In this document: piece after piece, positions 26,925-34,946 of the stretch
How positions within the stretch are numbered: position 1 is the stretch's first letter
Layout: every line of letters starts with the position of its first letter
From: Methylumidiphilus sp963753955
Lineage (GTDB): Bacteria > Pseudomonadota > Gammaproteobacteria > Methylococcales > Methylococcaceae
Assembly: GCA_963753955.1 (NCBI GenBank)
Contig: CAVWEM010000014.1
Coordinates: 196,057-260,056, forward strand
Direction: 5' to 3'
Length of the DNA stretch: 64,000 nt
Notes under the pieces: model-generated
What the model was told of the DNA's origin: nothing
Seen by the model: the letters and a program-made list of their open reading frames with translations, nothing else
Databases searched by the model: none
Translations under genes and position numbers: made by a program

Positions 26925-27273
26925 ATCAGGAATTATTGGCTATAGCGATTTGACAACTACAATGATCTACACGCATACCGTGCCCAGTCGAACGATCAAG
27001 GAAGCGAAAAGTCCGCTGGATTTATGAAGCAAAATCATCGGCGGCAATGTCCCGGGTTGCAGTCATTCCTCAATAATTGTTCTATGGCGGTTTTTGGCCG
27101 GATTTTGTCAGCTTAATGTTGCCGAAAGCAGCCATTGACATGGATAGGCCAGAGGGCTAAAGACTTTGGCCCAGATCAAGGAGCTTAGGATTTTTGACGA
27201 ATCCATCTCGTCTTAGTAAAGGGCGAACCCCGCCCGCATTATTGAAGAGGAACAAGCAACGGGCGGCTTCGGC
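26925..27273. other. No supported gene
   Basis: About 350 bases of AT-richer sequence between the nuclease fragment and the Rpn pseudogene. I see no convincing ORF, inverted repeat or promoter. Confidence 0.5.
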
Positions 27274-28258
27274 TTAATCGCGCACGACATCCTCTGCAGA
27301 AGATGCCTGGAAAATCCGCTCGCCCCAGCGCAGCAATGTTTCGGCATCGGCTTGAGTTATGCGCTGGAGGAGGCTTTCCTTTAAAGCGCCAAAACGCTTT
27401 TCCAATTGCCGCTGTAACAAAGCAGCTTCTCCTTTTGCCACTCCCTTGGCCTCCCCTATCGCCTCGCCTTGCTGACGGCCTTCGGCAATTCCCTGGTTCT
27501 TCCACTCCTCGGTCCACTCGACCACGCGTTCTGCCAACATGCTCTTAACCTCTTGCAGTTCGTTCAATGCGTCAAAATCCACGCCGGGCAGCCGGCCCGG
27601 CAGCAGCACACGCTTCAGCCAAGTGGTGAAGGCGCGGCGCAGGGATGACTGTTGCGGCATTTTCAGTCATTCGACCAAGGCTTCCAAGACTTTTTCAACG
27701 TCTTTGGGCGTCCGGCTGTTTTCCAGCCTGAAAAGCGCCGCCGCCAGGTTGCGAAGCTCGGCCAGTTCGTTCTCCGCAGAGCGTCCCTCGTCGATCATGA
27801 AATACCGTAGACTCGGGGCATAGCGTTCGAGTCCTTTCGGCGTAGGGGCGAGCAACTCGGCAATATCTTGCGCCGCCGTCCACCTGGGCCTGCCGTTGTA
27901 GAGGACAATGGGCAGCACCGGCGGCAGGCGGTCGCCCGCAACCAGTTTTTCGGAATGGACCAGGTCTTCGTAGAGCAGCGCCAAGTAGGCCATGACCCGA
28001 AGCGCCATGAAATGATCGACCGAGGATTGGAACTCGATTATGAGATAGATGTAGGCCCAGCTTTCGCCACAGCGCAGCCGCCAGACCACGTCATCTTCAC
28101 GCCTGTCCAAATTGTCTGAGACGTAGCCTGCCCGGATATTTTTCCAAGGTGGCAAAATCCAATTGGCTGACCCATTCCTCAGGCACGAAGCCCCGCAGCA
28201 GGTCTTCGACCATTTCGGCATGGGAAAACAGCAGCTTGTAGGTTTTATCGTGTTCCAT
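27274..28258 (-). pseudogene. Rpn/YhgA-family recombination-promoting nuclease, broken
   Basis: Starts MEHDKTYKLLFSHAEMVEDL at 28258, the usual opening of the Rpn (transposase_31, PD-(D/E)xK) family, and continues FVPEEWVSQLDFATLEK. At an A5 run near 28140 the frame shifts, and the domain resumes as YVSDNLDRREDDVVW and YIYLIIEFQSSVDHFMALRV, holding the catalytic Asp and Glu-x-Gln. It then stops at an in-frame TGA (27667-27669) where relatives have Trp (ALVE-stop-LK). The rest, PQQSSLRRAFTTWLKRVLLP through the coiled C-terminus, is open to 27274. The family makes endonucleases that stimulate RecA-independent recombination. This copy is inactive unless both lesions are errors. Confidence 0.82.
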
Positions 28259-28331
28259 TTCAGGCCACGGTCAAAGAACTTGCATTAGCACAAAATGCCA
28301 GGCTCCTTTAACTCGACGTTAGGAGCTTCTC

Positions 28332-28750
28332 ATGAACGCGACAACCAAAACAGAAAAGAAAGCCCGGAACCCCTGGAACAAGGGCAAACTCATCGGCCAG
28401 AAACTGCCGCTCAAGCTGAAGGAGATTTGGGCGATCCGGATCCGGCTACAACTGGCCCAGCAAGCGCGGGAGCTTGCCCCGTTCAACCTGGCGATAGACA
28501 GCAAGCTGCGCGGCTGTGACCTGGTCGGGCTGTAAGTCTCCGACATCGCCCAAAGGGGGCCCGCATCGCCTCGCGGGCCATCGTCATGCAGCAGCAAACC
28601 CGCCGTCCCGTGCAATTTGAGATCACCGAGCAACCCCGTGAGTCCCTGAAGTGCTGGATCGAGCAGGCCAAACTCAGGTCAGACCAATACATTTTCCCAA
28701 GCCGCATCCACGGCTCACCCCATCTTTCCACCCGGCAATACGCCCGCATC
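28332..28750 (+). pseudogene. Tyrosine recombinase/integrase remnant
   Basis: The first part reads ARNPWNKGKLIGQKLPLKLK, EIWAIRIRLQLAQQARELAP and FNLAIDSKLRGCDLV, holding the first catalytic arginine of tyrosine recombinases. An in-frame TAA at 28533-28535 and a one-base shift follow. The domain then resumes as QQQTRRPVQFEITEQPRESL, WIEQAKLRSDQYIFPSRIHG and SPHLSTRQYARIVEHW, where it ends. The HxxR box and nucleophilic tyrosine are missing. This is a decayed relative of the small stand-alone integrases that are common in proteobacteria. It gives evidence of past mobile DNA here. Confidence 0.8.
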
Positions 28751-29251
28751 GTCGAGCATTGGCCGATTGCGGCCTCATTTTCAGTCCAGCAATACCGCAT
28801 TGTCCAGAGTTTTCACGTTGGGCCCGTCGGCCTGCTCGCCGCAGACAAGCGCTGAAACCACTTGGTTTGCCTGCGCCGGTCGCCAGCGTGGCGGGGACAG
28901 CCAGGACATCGGCTGTGCGTCCCTCGGATACGCTTGCCATATTGGCAAACACGAACCCAAAAGAACCCATAAGGGGCGGGGTTTCTCATGGCGTGGGTCA
29001 TATCCCCTAAGCCCTAAGCCATTTGCCCCGGCTGGGCTGTCATCATCCCTTCATACGGTTTCGGGACAATGCGCGGACTGCCGTCTTCTGTCCTGGCCGT
29101 CTAGCCGAATGCCGCGCCGCCTCTGGCCGACGCTTGCCGAGCACGGCCCGCCGGGCTTCCAGGGAAGTGGGCAATAAGTCATGGCTCGGAATTTGCCTGA
29201 CATATTGAAAGTCTTTGCAAAGTCTCTTCTGACCGTTCCAAGGAGGTAATC
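28751..29251. other. No supported gene
   Basis: About 500 bases after the integrase remnant. Open frames on both strands lack family resemblance. I see no repeats beyond short GC-rich stretches. The start of the next gene is marked by a strong AAGGAGGT at 29239-29246. Confidence 0.5.
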
Positions 29252-29746
29252 ATGCACATCCAGGCATCGCTGTCCATGCCTTTGTTCGATCCGCTTTTGC
29301 CGACGGCGGAGAAGTTTTTCGCCGACCGTCATCCCGTCCGCCAGCGCAAGCCCGCGACCGCCGAGCCACTGCTTGCGCAGGGAGAGACTTTGCTGTCCAT
29401 GGCGAAACTCCACGAAAGGCTTGCCCTGTTGGCACAATTGGAGCTTCCTTGCATCATTTTGATCGCCAGCCCTCCTCTGCATCTGCGTGATGCGGTGATC
29501 AAAGCCGTCGAACTGACCGACGAGAGTCTGGTCATCGTCGGCAAGGATTTCAACCTGCGCCTGCGCGAGCCAAACATCCACTCCATCCGTCTGGTCAACC
29601 AGCGGGAGGGGGGGAACGGAACGGCCAGCCTGGACATCCATCATGCCCAGGGGATGCTTTACGCAAGCATCCGGCCCGCGCCGGACGGTGTGGGCGGCGA
29701 GGTGTGGCGGGATGTCATGGACAACCCCTCGCTTGCCTTCGTTTGA
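29252..29746 (+). CDS. Hypothetical protein, possibly HemS/ChuX-fold heme-utilisation-like
   Basis: 164 residues with an excellent ribosome binding site (AAGGAGGT, 5 bases before the ATG). No signal peptide or membrane segment, so cytoplasmic. The second half, LREPNIHSIRLVNQREGGNG then TASLDIHHAQGMLYASIRP, has a strand pattern reminiscent of the HemS/HutX/ChuX fold, and the length fits the single-domain HutX/ChuX proteins (~165 residues). I cannot identify the heme ligands, so this is a weak structural guess. It is a single gene ahead of the peroxiredoxin. Confidence 0.5.
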   Translation: MHIQASLSMPLFDPLLPTAEKFFADRHPVRQRKPATAEPLLAQGETLLSMAKLHERLALLAQLELPCIILIASPPLHLRDAVIKAVELTDESLVIVGKDFNLRLREPNIHSIRLVNQREGGNGTASLDIHHAQGMLYASIRPAPDGVGGEVWRDVMDNPSLAFV

Positions 29747-29749
29747 GTC

Positions 29750-29780
29750 TTGCCTATTCCCGACTATTTCAGTGTACAAT
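29750..29780 (+). promoter_or_regulatory. Possible sigma-70 promoter for the peroxiredoxin gene
   Basis: TTGCCT at 29750-29755 and TACAAT at 29775-29780, 19 bases apart, about 100 bases before the peroxiredoxin start. The spacing is longer than ideal, so support is modest. Confidence 0.35.
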
Positions 29781-29878
29781 TCAAGCCTCTACATTCGATA
29801 TTCCCGGGACTTCCGGGGTACGCGCCTGCCGGGGATGGCCCTTGCGGCGAAAACTCTTCATATTCACAGGAGACTTAA

Positions 29879-30484
29879 ATGAGCGTTTTAGTTGGTAAAC
29901 CGGCCCCTGATTTCACCGCGCCCGCCGTGCTGGGCGACGGCTCCATCGTGGACAGCTACGAGTTTTCGAAGGAAACCAAGGGCAAGTATGTCGCCATTGT
30001 GTTCTATCCGCTGGACTTCACCTTCGTCTGCCCGAGCGAGCTGATCGCGTTGGATCACCGCGTTGATGCCTTCAAGGAGCGCGGCGTGGAAGTGCTGGCG
30101 GTGTCCATCGACTCCCATTTCACCCACAACGCTTGGCGCAACACCCCCATCAATAACGGGGGCATCGGCCCGGTGAAATACACGATGGTCGCCGACATCA
30201 GCCACGCCATCGCCCAGGCTTACGATGTCGAAAAAGAAGGCTTCCCGGTCGCCTACCGTGGCACTTTCTTGATCGACACCCAAGGCGTGGTACGTCATCA
30301 GGTCGTGAACGACCTGCCCTTGGGCCGCAATTTCGACGAGTTGCTGCGCATGGTCGATGCTTTGCAATTCCACGAGGAACATGGCGAAGTCTGTCCGGCG
30401 GGCTGGAACAAGGGCCAGGCAGGCATGACGGCCAGCCCCGATGGCGTCGCCTCCTACCTGAGCGGCAACGCCGACAAGCTGTAA
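29879..30484 (+). CDS. 2-Cys peroxiredoxin (AhpC/TSA family)
   Basis: 201 residues, the normal size of typical 2-Cys peroxiredoxins, which reduce hydrogen peroxide and organic peroxides in the cytoplasm. The peroxidatic cysteine is in DFTFVCPSELIALDHR (about residue 50), with the supporting Pro/Thr/Arg of the active site. The resolving cysteine is in HGEVCPAGWNKGQ near residue 170. Ribosome binding site AGGAG 8 bases before the ATG. Closed by a strong terminator. Reduced by thioredoxin or AhpF in relatives; neither partner is in the window. Confidence 0.93.
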   Translation: MSVLVGKPAPDFTAPAVLGDGSIVDSYEFSKETKGKYVAIVFYPLDFTFVCPSELIALDHRVDAFKERGVEVLAVSIDSHFTHNAWRNTPINNGGIGPVKYTMVADISHAIAQAYDVEKEGFPVAYRGTFLIDTQGVVRHQVVNDLPLGRNFDELLRMVDALQFHEEHGEVCPAGWNKGQAGMTASPDGVASYLSGNADKL

Positions 30485-30504
30485 GCTTTTTAGCGCCAAG
30501 CCAA

Positions 30505-30544
30505 AAAAGCGTCGGAGGCCCAAAAGGCTTCCGGCGCTTTTTTT
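30505..30544 (+). terminator. Rho-independent terminator of the peroxiredoxin gene
   Basis: Stem AAAGCGTCGGAGGCC / GGCTTCCGGCGCTTT (15 bp with two G-T type mismatches) around a 5-base loop, followed by a T run, 20 bases after the stop. It may also end the convergent small membrane-protein gene. Confidence 0.85.
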
Positions 30545-30558
30545 GTTGTGCAGTCTTG

Positions 30559-30852
30559 TTATTCGGCGGGTTTGAGTTTGTTTAAAATCAGCGACCAGAT
30601 CAACCAGGCGACCACGGCACCGATGACGATGCCGGAACTCGTAACCAGACCGGCCTTGGTGTTCAAATTTTGGGCGGCCAGCTTGAGGGCGATGGGCTTG
30701 GTCACCCAGAAAGTCCAGATGAGGTTGGTCAGGAAATAGCTTGCGAAACCGACGACGGCCCACTGGACGGCCGGGGCGCCTTTCGCCGCAGCCGTGCGGT
30801 AAAACAATACGGAGCTAAGCATGGAAATGATTACGCCGAGCATCATCAACAT
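30559..30852 (-). CDS. Small inner-membrane protein, function unknown
   Basis: 97 residues with three hydrophobic helices: about 2-17 (LMMLGVIISMLSSVLFY), 28-48 (VQWAVVGFASYFLTNLIWTF) and 69-89 (SGIVIGAVVAWLIWSLIL). ATG at 30852 is preceded by GAGAG. The longer frame to 30930 begins in unlikely coding sequence. I know no characterised family. Confidence 0.65.
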   Translation of the reverse strand: MLMMLGVIISMLSSVLFYRTAAAKGAPAVQWAVVGFASYFLTNLIWTFWVTKPIALKLAAQNLNTKAGLVTSSGIVIGAVVAWLIWSLILNKLKPAE

Positions 30853-30948
30853 TGGGGCTCTCCTCTCATAAGTGTTGTTGTTCGAGTGGCCGGAATTTCC
30901 GCCGGCTTGACTACGATACAAAATTACCACAATTAGTTCACCTCCCCA

Positions 30949-30977
30949 TTGTGGCGGGCGGCGAAAATCCGTAAAAT
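30949..30977 (+). promoter_or_regulatory. Sigma-70-type promoter of tRNA-Gly
   Basis: TTGTGG (30949-30954), 17 bases, then TAAAAT (30972-30977), with the tRNA starting 18 bases later. Spacing and position are right for a tRNA promoter. Confidence 0.55.
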
Positions 30978-30994
30978 CTCTACCAAGTCCTAAA

Positions 30995-31070
<76 letters not shown>

Positions 31071-31175
31071 ATGGCCTTCCTTTTCCCGCCTTTATTCTCC
31101 CCGAAGCGTTTGGCGTTCTGCCGTCCGAAAACCTAAGCGTTCCATCATCGTAGCCATCTTGATCCCGTGGCGCGA

Positions 31176-31204
31176 AAAAAAGCCCCGCCAAGGCGGAGCT
31201 TTTC
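31176..31204 (-). terminator. Hairpin terminator
   Basis: AAAAGCCCCGCC and GGCGGAGCTTTT pair around a two-base loop with A/T tracts on both sides. It lies just past the stop of the minus-strand gene at 31222 and would terminate that gene; on the plus strand it could end the tRNA transcript. Confidence 0.7.
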
Positions 31205-31221
31205 AGTTTACAGGCAAACGA

Positions 31222-31551
31222 TCAGGCTATTTTGCCGCGAGCCGCTTCAACGATGGGTTCAAAGCGCTCTTTTTGCTTGAAGCCGAACGCGACTAGATCA
31301 ATGCCGATTCCGAGTAGGGTATCCAGCAGCTCGGACATCCGGGAGACCTTGAATCCCAGGTAGCCCAGCGCGGCGATGCCGACGATCACGGCGACGACGG
31401 TCGGGGCGAGGAGGGAGGCGATTTTGATCGCGTACACCAGCACGGCGAGAGGAACCATCAGCATCACGCCGGCATAAAACAGCACCACGGTGATGAACAG
31501 GAGGGACACGACGAACTGGAACATCTGGGCCAGGATTAGGTTGAGTTTCAT
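31222..31551 (-). CDS. Small membrane protein, function unknown
   Basis: 109 residues. Residues ~8-32 (FQFVVSLLFITVVLFYAGVM) and ~33-72 (LAVLVYAIKIASLLAPTVVA and on) are strongly hydrophobic, followed by a short charged tail (SRMSELLDTLLGIGIDLVAF, then KQKERFEPIVEAARGK). ATG at 31551 gives MKLNLILAQ; the frame further upstream is unlikely. No family recognised. Confidence 0.65.
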   Translation of the reverse strand: MKLNLILAQMFQFVVSLLFITVVLFYAGVMLMVPLAVLVYAIKIASLLAPTVVAVIVGIAALGYLGFKVSRMSELLDTLLGIGIDLVAFGFKQKERFEPIVEAARGKIA

Positions 31552-31648
31552 GTGGGGATTTTCCGCAAGTGTATAAAAATTGGACGGCATTCTAGCATAT
31601 CCCAATCGGCCGGTCGTTTCGACTGCTGAAATTCACCGGGGACAGTGG

Positions 31649-32095
31649 TCACAGCCAGCGTCTGACCCTCAGCTTCAACTCGGCGTATTCCGCGCCGAAC
31701 AAGCGCTCCAGCTTGGCTTCCTCATAAGGGATGAACAAGCGGTCGATGACCAGGTAAAAGCCCCAGGGACTGAGCAGATAGACCGGCGAACCCATGAAAA
31801 ACGCGACACTGCCCAGAAGGACTAGGAACCCCAGGTACATGGGGTTGCGGGAGTGGCGGTAAGGTCCGTCCGCGACCAAGGCGCTAGGCTCGCGGGTAGG
31901 GATAGGGGTTGTCTTCTTTTTGAAAAAGTTCAGCCAAGCCCAACACAGCAAGCCCAGCCCTGGAACCGCCAAAGCGGTTCCCAGCAGTGGGGCGGAAACG
32001 TCCAACGGCAGGGGCAACAGGCTGTCTATGCCTTTGCAAAGACCCAGCGACAACAGCGCGTAAACGGGGGGAGGGATGTGCAGGAGCTTGTTCAT
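31649..32095 (-). CDS. ICMT/PEMT-family membrane methyltransferase
   Basis: 148 residues with four hydrophobic segments. The signature GPYRHSRNPMYLGFLVLLG near residues 77-95 and the C-terminal FIPYEEAKLERLFGAEYAEL then VRRWL are those of the isoprenylcysteine carboxyl methyltransferase/phospholipid methyltransferase superfamily, which uses S-adenosylmethionine at the membrane. The bacterial substrate is unknown. Its ATG overlaps the stop of the upstream TIR gene by four bases, so translation is coupled to it. Confidence 0.85.
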   Translation of the reverse strand: MNKLLHIPPPVYALLSLGLCKGIDSLLPLPLDVSAPLLGTALAVPGLGLLCWAWLNFFKKKTTPIPTREPSALVADGPYRHSRNPMYLGFLVLLGSVAFFMGSPVYLLSPWGFYLVIDRLFIPYEEAKLERLFGAEYAELKLRVRRWL

Positions 32096-32517
32096 GCCAC
32101 TCCCTCCGCCGGGATTTCGGCGCTTCGTTGCTTGCCCACCACCTCGGCCACACGCTTTCCGGCGAGGCTAGGAGAGGGTTCGTTAAGGAATTGGTATTTC
32201 CGCAGCAAAGTTGGGATGCTTGAAAGCTCAAGGTCTTTGGTCAGCACTGGAATTATCCTTTTTTTGCCGGCGATGGCCGCACCTAGTTCAAAAAACACCC
32301 AGGGACTTTGGATTGTGTCAGGGTTGAGAACCATGACTAGCCTGGTGCTTTCGCGCAGGGCTTGTTGGATGATCTCTTCCCATTTTTCGCCTGGCGCAAT
32401 ATCCGCATCTGACCAAGGGCGCACGCCTTCTTTCCTCAAAGCGGCCACGAACTCTGACACCCAGGGCCTGTCTTTGAATGAACTGGAAATGAACAAATCG
32501 TAGTGCTCGTCAGCCAT
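32092..32517 (-). CDS. TIR-domain protein (TIR 1)
   Basis: 141 residues, almost entirely one TIR domain: YDLFISSSFKDRPWVSEFVA (strand A, box 1), LRKEGVRPWSDADIAPGEKW (box 2/BB loop) and SPWVFFELGAAIAGKKRIIP. The Glu in WVFFELG sits where TIR NADases place their catalytic glutamate. Bacterial TIR domains cleave NAD+ or make cyclic-ADP-ribose signals in immune systems such as Thoeris. A short tail after residue 110 has no known domain. It overlaps both the upstream TIR gene (8 bases) and the downstream ICMT gene (4 bases). Start chosen at ATG 32517 (MADEHYDLF); an upstream in-frame start at 32541 is possible. Confidence 0.85.
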   Translation of the reverse strand: MADEHYDLFISSSFKDRPWVSEFVAALRKEGVRPWSDADIAPGEKWEEIIQQALRESTRLVMVLNPDTIQSPWVFFELGAAIAGKKRIIPVLTKDLELSSIPTLLRKYQFLNEPSPSLAGKRVAEVVGKQRSAEIPAEGVA

Positions 32518-32952
32518 GTGGATTTTCCTCCGATGCGACACGGGAGCCCAATTGGTTGAGATATTGGTCTATGTCGTTCAGCTTGATGATGTCTCTTTTT
32601 TTCAGAAAAACCGGCGCATTTGGCTTCGACATCAAGTCTGTCACCGTAAGCCCGTGCAAGACGACGACAATGGATATTCTTCTGATCCACGTGGCTCCGA
32701 TTTCCGCCCAAACATACGGCCTCTGTCGAAGGCCCAAGGCGTGAATAGCACCAGCAACTCATCGGCGACGTCGAGAGTATCGCGAATGTCCTCCTCAAAT
32801 TCCGCGCCGACATCAATATCGGCCTCGTCTAAGAACGGCTTTGCCCCTTTGGACGAAATTTCTCTTGCAATTTGCCGCGCCACCCAGGTGTCCTCGCCCG
32901 AATGGCTGACGAATACGAGTCTTGGCTTTTCCGGGCGCGGGTTGTTTTCCAC
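32510..32952 (-). CDS. TIR-domain protein (TIR 2), frameshifted here
   Basis: Starts GTG at 32952 with GGAGAG 6 bases upstream: MENNPRPEKPRLVFVSHSGE, then ISSKGAKPFLDEADIDVGAE and LLVLFTPWAFDR. At about 32735 the frame breaks and resumes as PYVWAEIGATWIRRISIVVV, which carries the putative catalytic Glu (VWAEIGA). It ends DIIKLNDIDQYLNQLGSRVA shortly after. Rejoined it is ~147 residues with a TIR domain of a different subtype from TIR 1. It lies 17 bases after the proS stop and overlaps TIR 1. The shift could be a sequencing error or a real inactivation. Confidence 0.8.
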
Positions 32953-32969
32953 AAGCTCTCCGCCAAGAT

Positions 32970-34679
32970 TTAGAGATTATGCGACTGACCACGAAGGAAA
33001 GCGACCAAGTCGCCAACCGGGATATGCTGGCTGTCAGCATTTCTCCGCCCCTTATATTCCAACGTGCCGGCGTCCAGCCCCTTGTCGCTGACGACGACGC
33101 GGTGCGGGATGCCGATCAGTTCCATGTCGGCGAACATGACGCCGGGGCGGGCCTTGCGGTCGTCGAACAGCACCTCGAACCCGGCTGCGCGCAATTCGGC
33201 ATAAAGCTGTTCGGCCTTCTCGCGCAGGCGGTCAGAGGTGTGCATGTTCATCGGCAGCAGGGCGACATCAAACGGGGTCAGGGCTTGCGGCCAGATGATA
33301 CCCTTGGCGTCGTGGTTTTGCTCAATGGCTGCGGCAACCACGCGGGTGATGCCGATGCCATAGCAGCCCATGATCATCACTTGGCTGCGGCCTTCCTCGT
33401 TCAGCACGGTGGCCCCCATCGCCTCGCTGTATTTCGTCCCTAATTGGAAGATATGGCCAACCTCGATGCCACGGGCTAGCCCCAACCTTCCCTGCCCGTC
33501 CGGGCTGGGGTCGCCGTCCACCACATTGCGGATGTCCGCCACCTCCGGCAAGGCTGCGTCGCGGCCCCAGTTGACGCCAGTGTAGTGCTTGCCGTCCTGG
33601 TTCGCCCCGCAGACGAAATTGACCAGCTTGGCCGCGCTACGATCCACGAAAACGGGGATGTTCAAGCCGATGGGGCCCAGCGAGCCGGGTGCGCAACCGG
33701 CTGCGTCGCGGACTTCCAGGTCGGAGGCAAAGCGCAGAGGCAAAGCGACGCCAGGGAGCTTGGCTGCTTTTACGGTGTTTAACTCGTGTTCGCCACGCAA
33801 CAACAAGGCGACCACGCCACCTTCCACGCCGGCCACGAACAAGGTTTTCAGCACCCGTGTCGGTGCCACTTTCAGGAAGGCGCTGACTTCTTCGATGCTG
33901 TGCTGGTTTGGCGTGTCCACCAAGGTCAGTTCGGCGGGTTCTTCGGCGGGGGATTCCAGGGCCAGGGCTTCGGCCTGCTCCACGTTGGCGGCGTATTGGC
34001 TCTCGTTGGAGAAGGCGATGGCATCCTCGCCGGAATCGGCCAGCACATGGAACTCGTGGGAGTGGCTGCCGCCGATGGCTCCGGTGTCGGCCAGCACCGG
34101 GCGGAATTTCAGCCCCAGGCGGCTAAAAATATTGCTGTATGCCACATACATGGCGTCATAAGTCTGCTGCAAGGATTCCTGGTCAAGATGGAAGGAATAG
34201 GCATCCTTCATCAAAAATTCGCGGGCGCGCATCACGCCGAAGCGCGGGCGGATTTCGTCGCGGAACTTGGTCTGGATCTGGTAGTAGTTGATCGGCAACT
34301 GCTTGTAACTTTTGATCTCGTCACGGGCCAGGGCGGTGATGATCTCCTCGTGGGTTGGCCCTAGGCAGAATTCGCGCTGGTGGCGATCCTTCAGCCGCGC
34401 CAACTCCGGCCCGTATTGCTCCCAGCGGCCCGACTCCTGCCACAACTCGGCCGGCTGCACCACCGGCATCGACACTTCCAGCGCCCCGGTTTTGTCCATT
34501 TCCTCGCGCACCACACGCTCCACCTTGCGCAGCACTTTCAGGCCTAGCGGCAGCCAAGTGTAGAGTCCGGCGGCAAGCTTGCGGATGAAGCCTGCCCGCA
34601 GCATGAGCTGGTGGCTGATGATTTCGGCGTCGGCGGGGGTCTCCTTGACGGTGTTCAGGGGAAATTGGCTGGTGCGCAT
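32970..34679 (-). CDS. proS: Prolyl-tRNA synthetase
   Basis: 569 residues, the bacterial type with an editing insertion. Class II features: motif 1 around ADAEIISHQLMLRAGFIRKL, motif 2 at FRDEIRPRFGVMRAREFLMK, the YbaK-like editing domain at about 225-400 (LVNFVCGANQDGKHYTGVN), motif 3 in MIMGCYGIGITRVVAAAIEQ, and a C-terminal anticodon-binding domain. Charges tRNA-Pro. ATG at 34679 begins MRTSQFPLNTVKETPADAEI, the usual start; the longer frame to 34775 is not needed. Followed by the TIR genes with only 17 bases between. Confidence 0.97.
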   Translation of the reverse strand: MRTSQFPLNTVKETPADAEIISHQLMLRAGFIRKLAAGLYTWLPLGLKVLRKVERVVREEMDKTGALEVSMPVVQPAELWQESGRWEQYGPELARLKDRHQREFCLGPTHEEIITALARDEIKSYKQLPINYYQIQTKFRDEIRPRFGVMRAREFLMKDAYSFHLDQESLQQTYDAMYVAYSNIFSRLGLKFRPVLADTGAIGGSHSHEFHVLADSGEDAIAFSNESQYAANVEQAEALALESPAEEPAELTLVDTPNQHSIEEVSAFLKVAPTRVLKTLFVAGVEGGVVALLLRGEHELNTVKAAKLPGVALPLRFASDLEVRDAAGCAPGSLGPIGLNIPVFVDRSAAKLVNFVCGANQDGKHYTGVNWGRDAALPEVADIRNVVDGDPSPDGQGRLGLARGIEVGHIFQLGTKYSEAMGATVLNEEGRSQVMIMGCYGIGITRVVAAAIEQNHDAKGIIWPQALTPFDVALLPMNMHTSDRLREKAEQLYAELRAAGFEVLFDDRKARPGVMFADMELIGIPHRVVVSDKGLDAGTLEYKGRRNADSQHIPVGDLVAFLRGQSHNL

Positions 34680-34946
34680 GGTGGCTCTTCGTGATGGTGG
34701 GTGTTGGAAACCTTCACATTTTAACGGACGCAGCCGCTGTGGCAATTCACATTTTGGTTGGGAGCCTGAAATCAACTATTTAGCCGGGGTTTAAACCGGA
34801 TTATTTCAACTTGTTGTTTGTCAACGGATACCCAAAATGGGAATGGCCGGGGTGGCGTATGGGGTTGTTAGTCACCATTGTTTTTGATTAGAATGGAGCG
34901 GGGCTGAATCTTGGTTTACGCCAAATCAAACGCAAGGATCATAATT
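34680..34946. other. Divergent intergenic region
   Basis: About 270 bases between the divergent proS and glycan-operon starts, AT-richer than the surroundings toward the right. Promoters for both directions should lie here. I did not find a near-consensus pair that I would defend. Confidence 0.4.
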
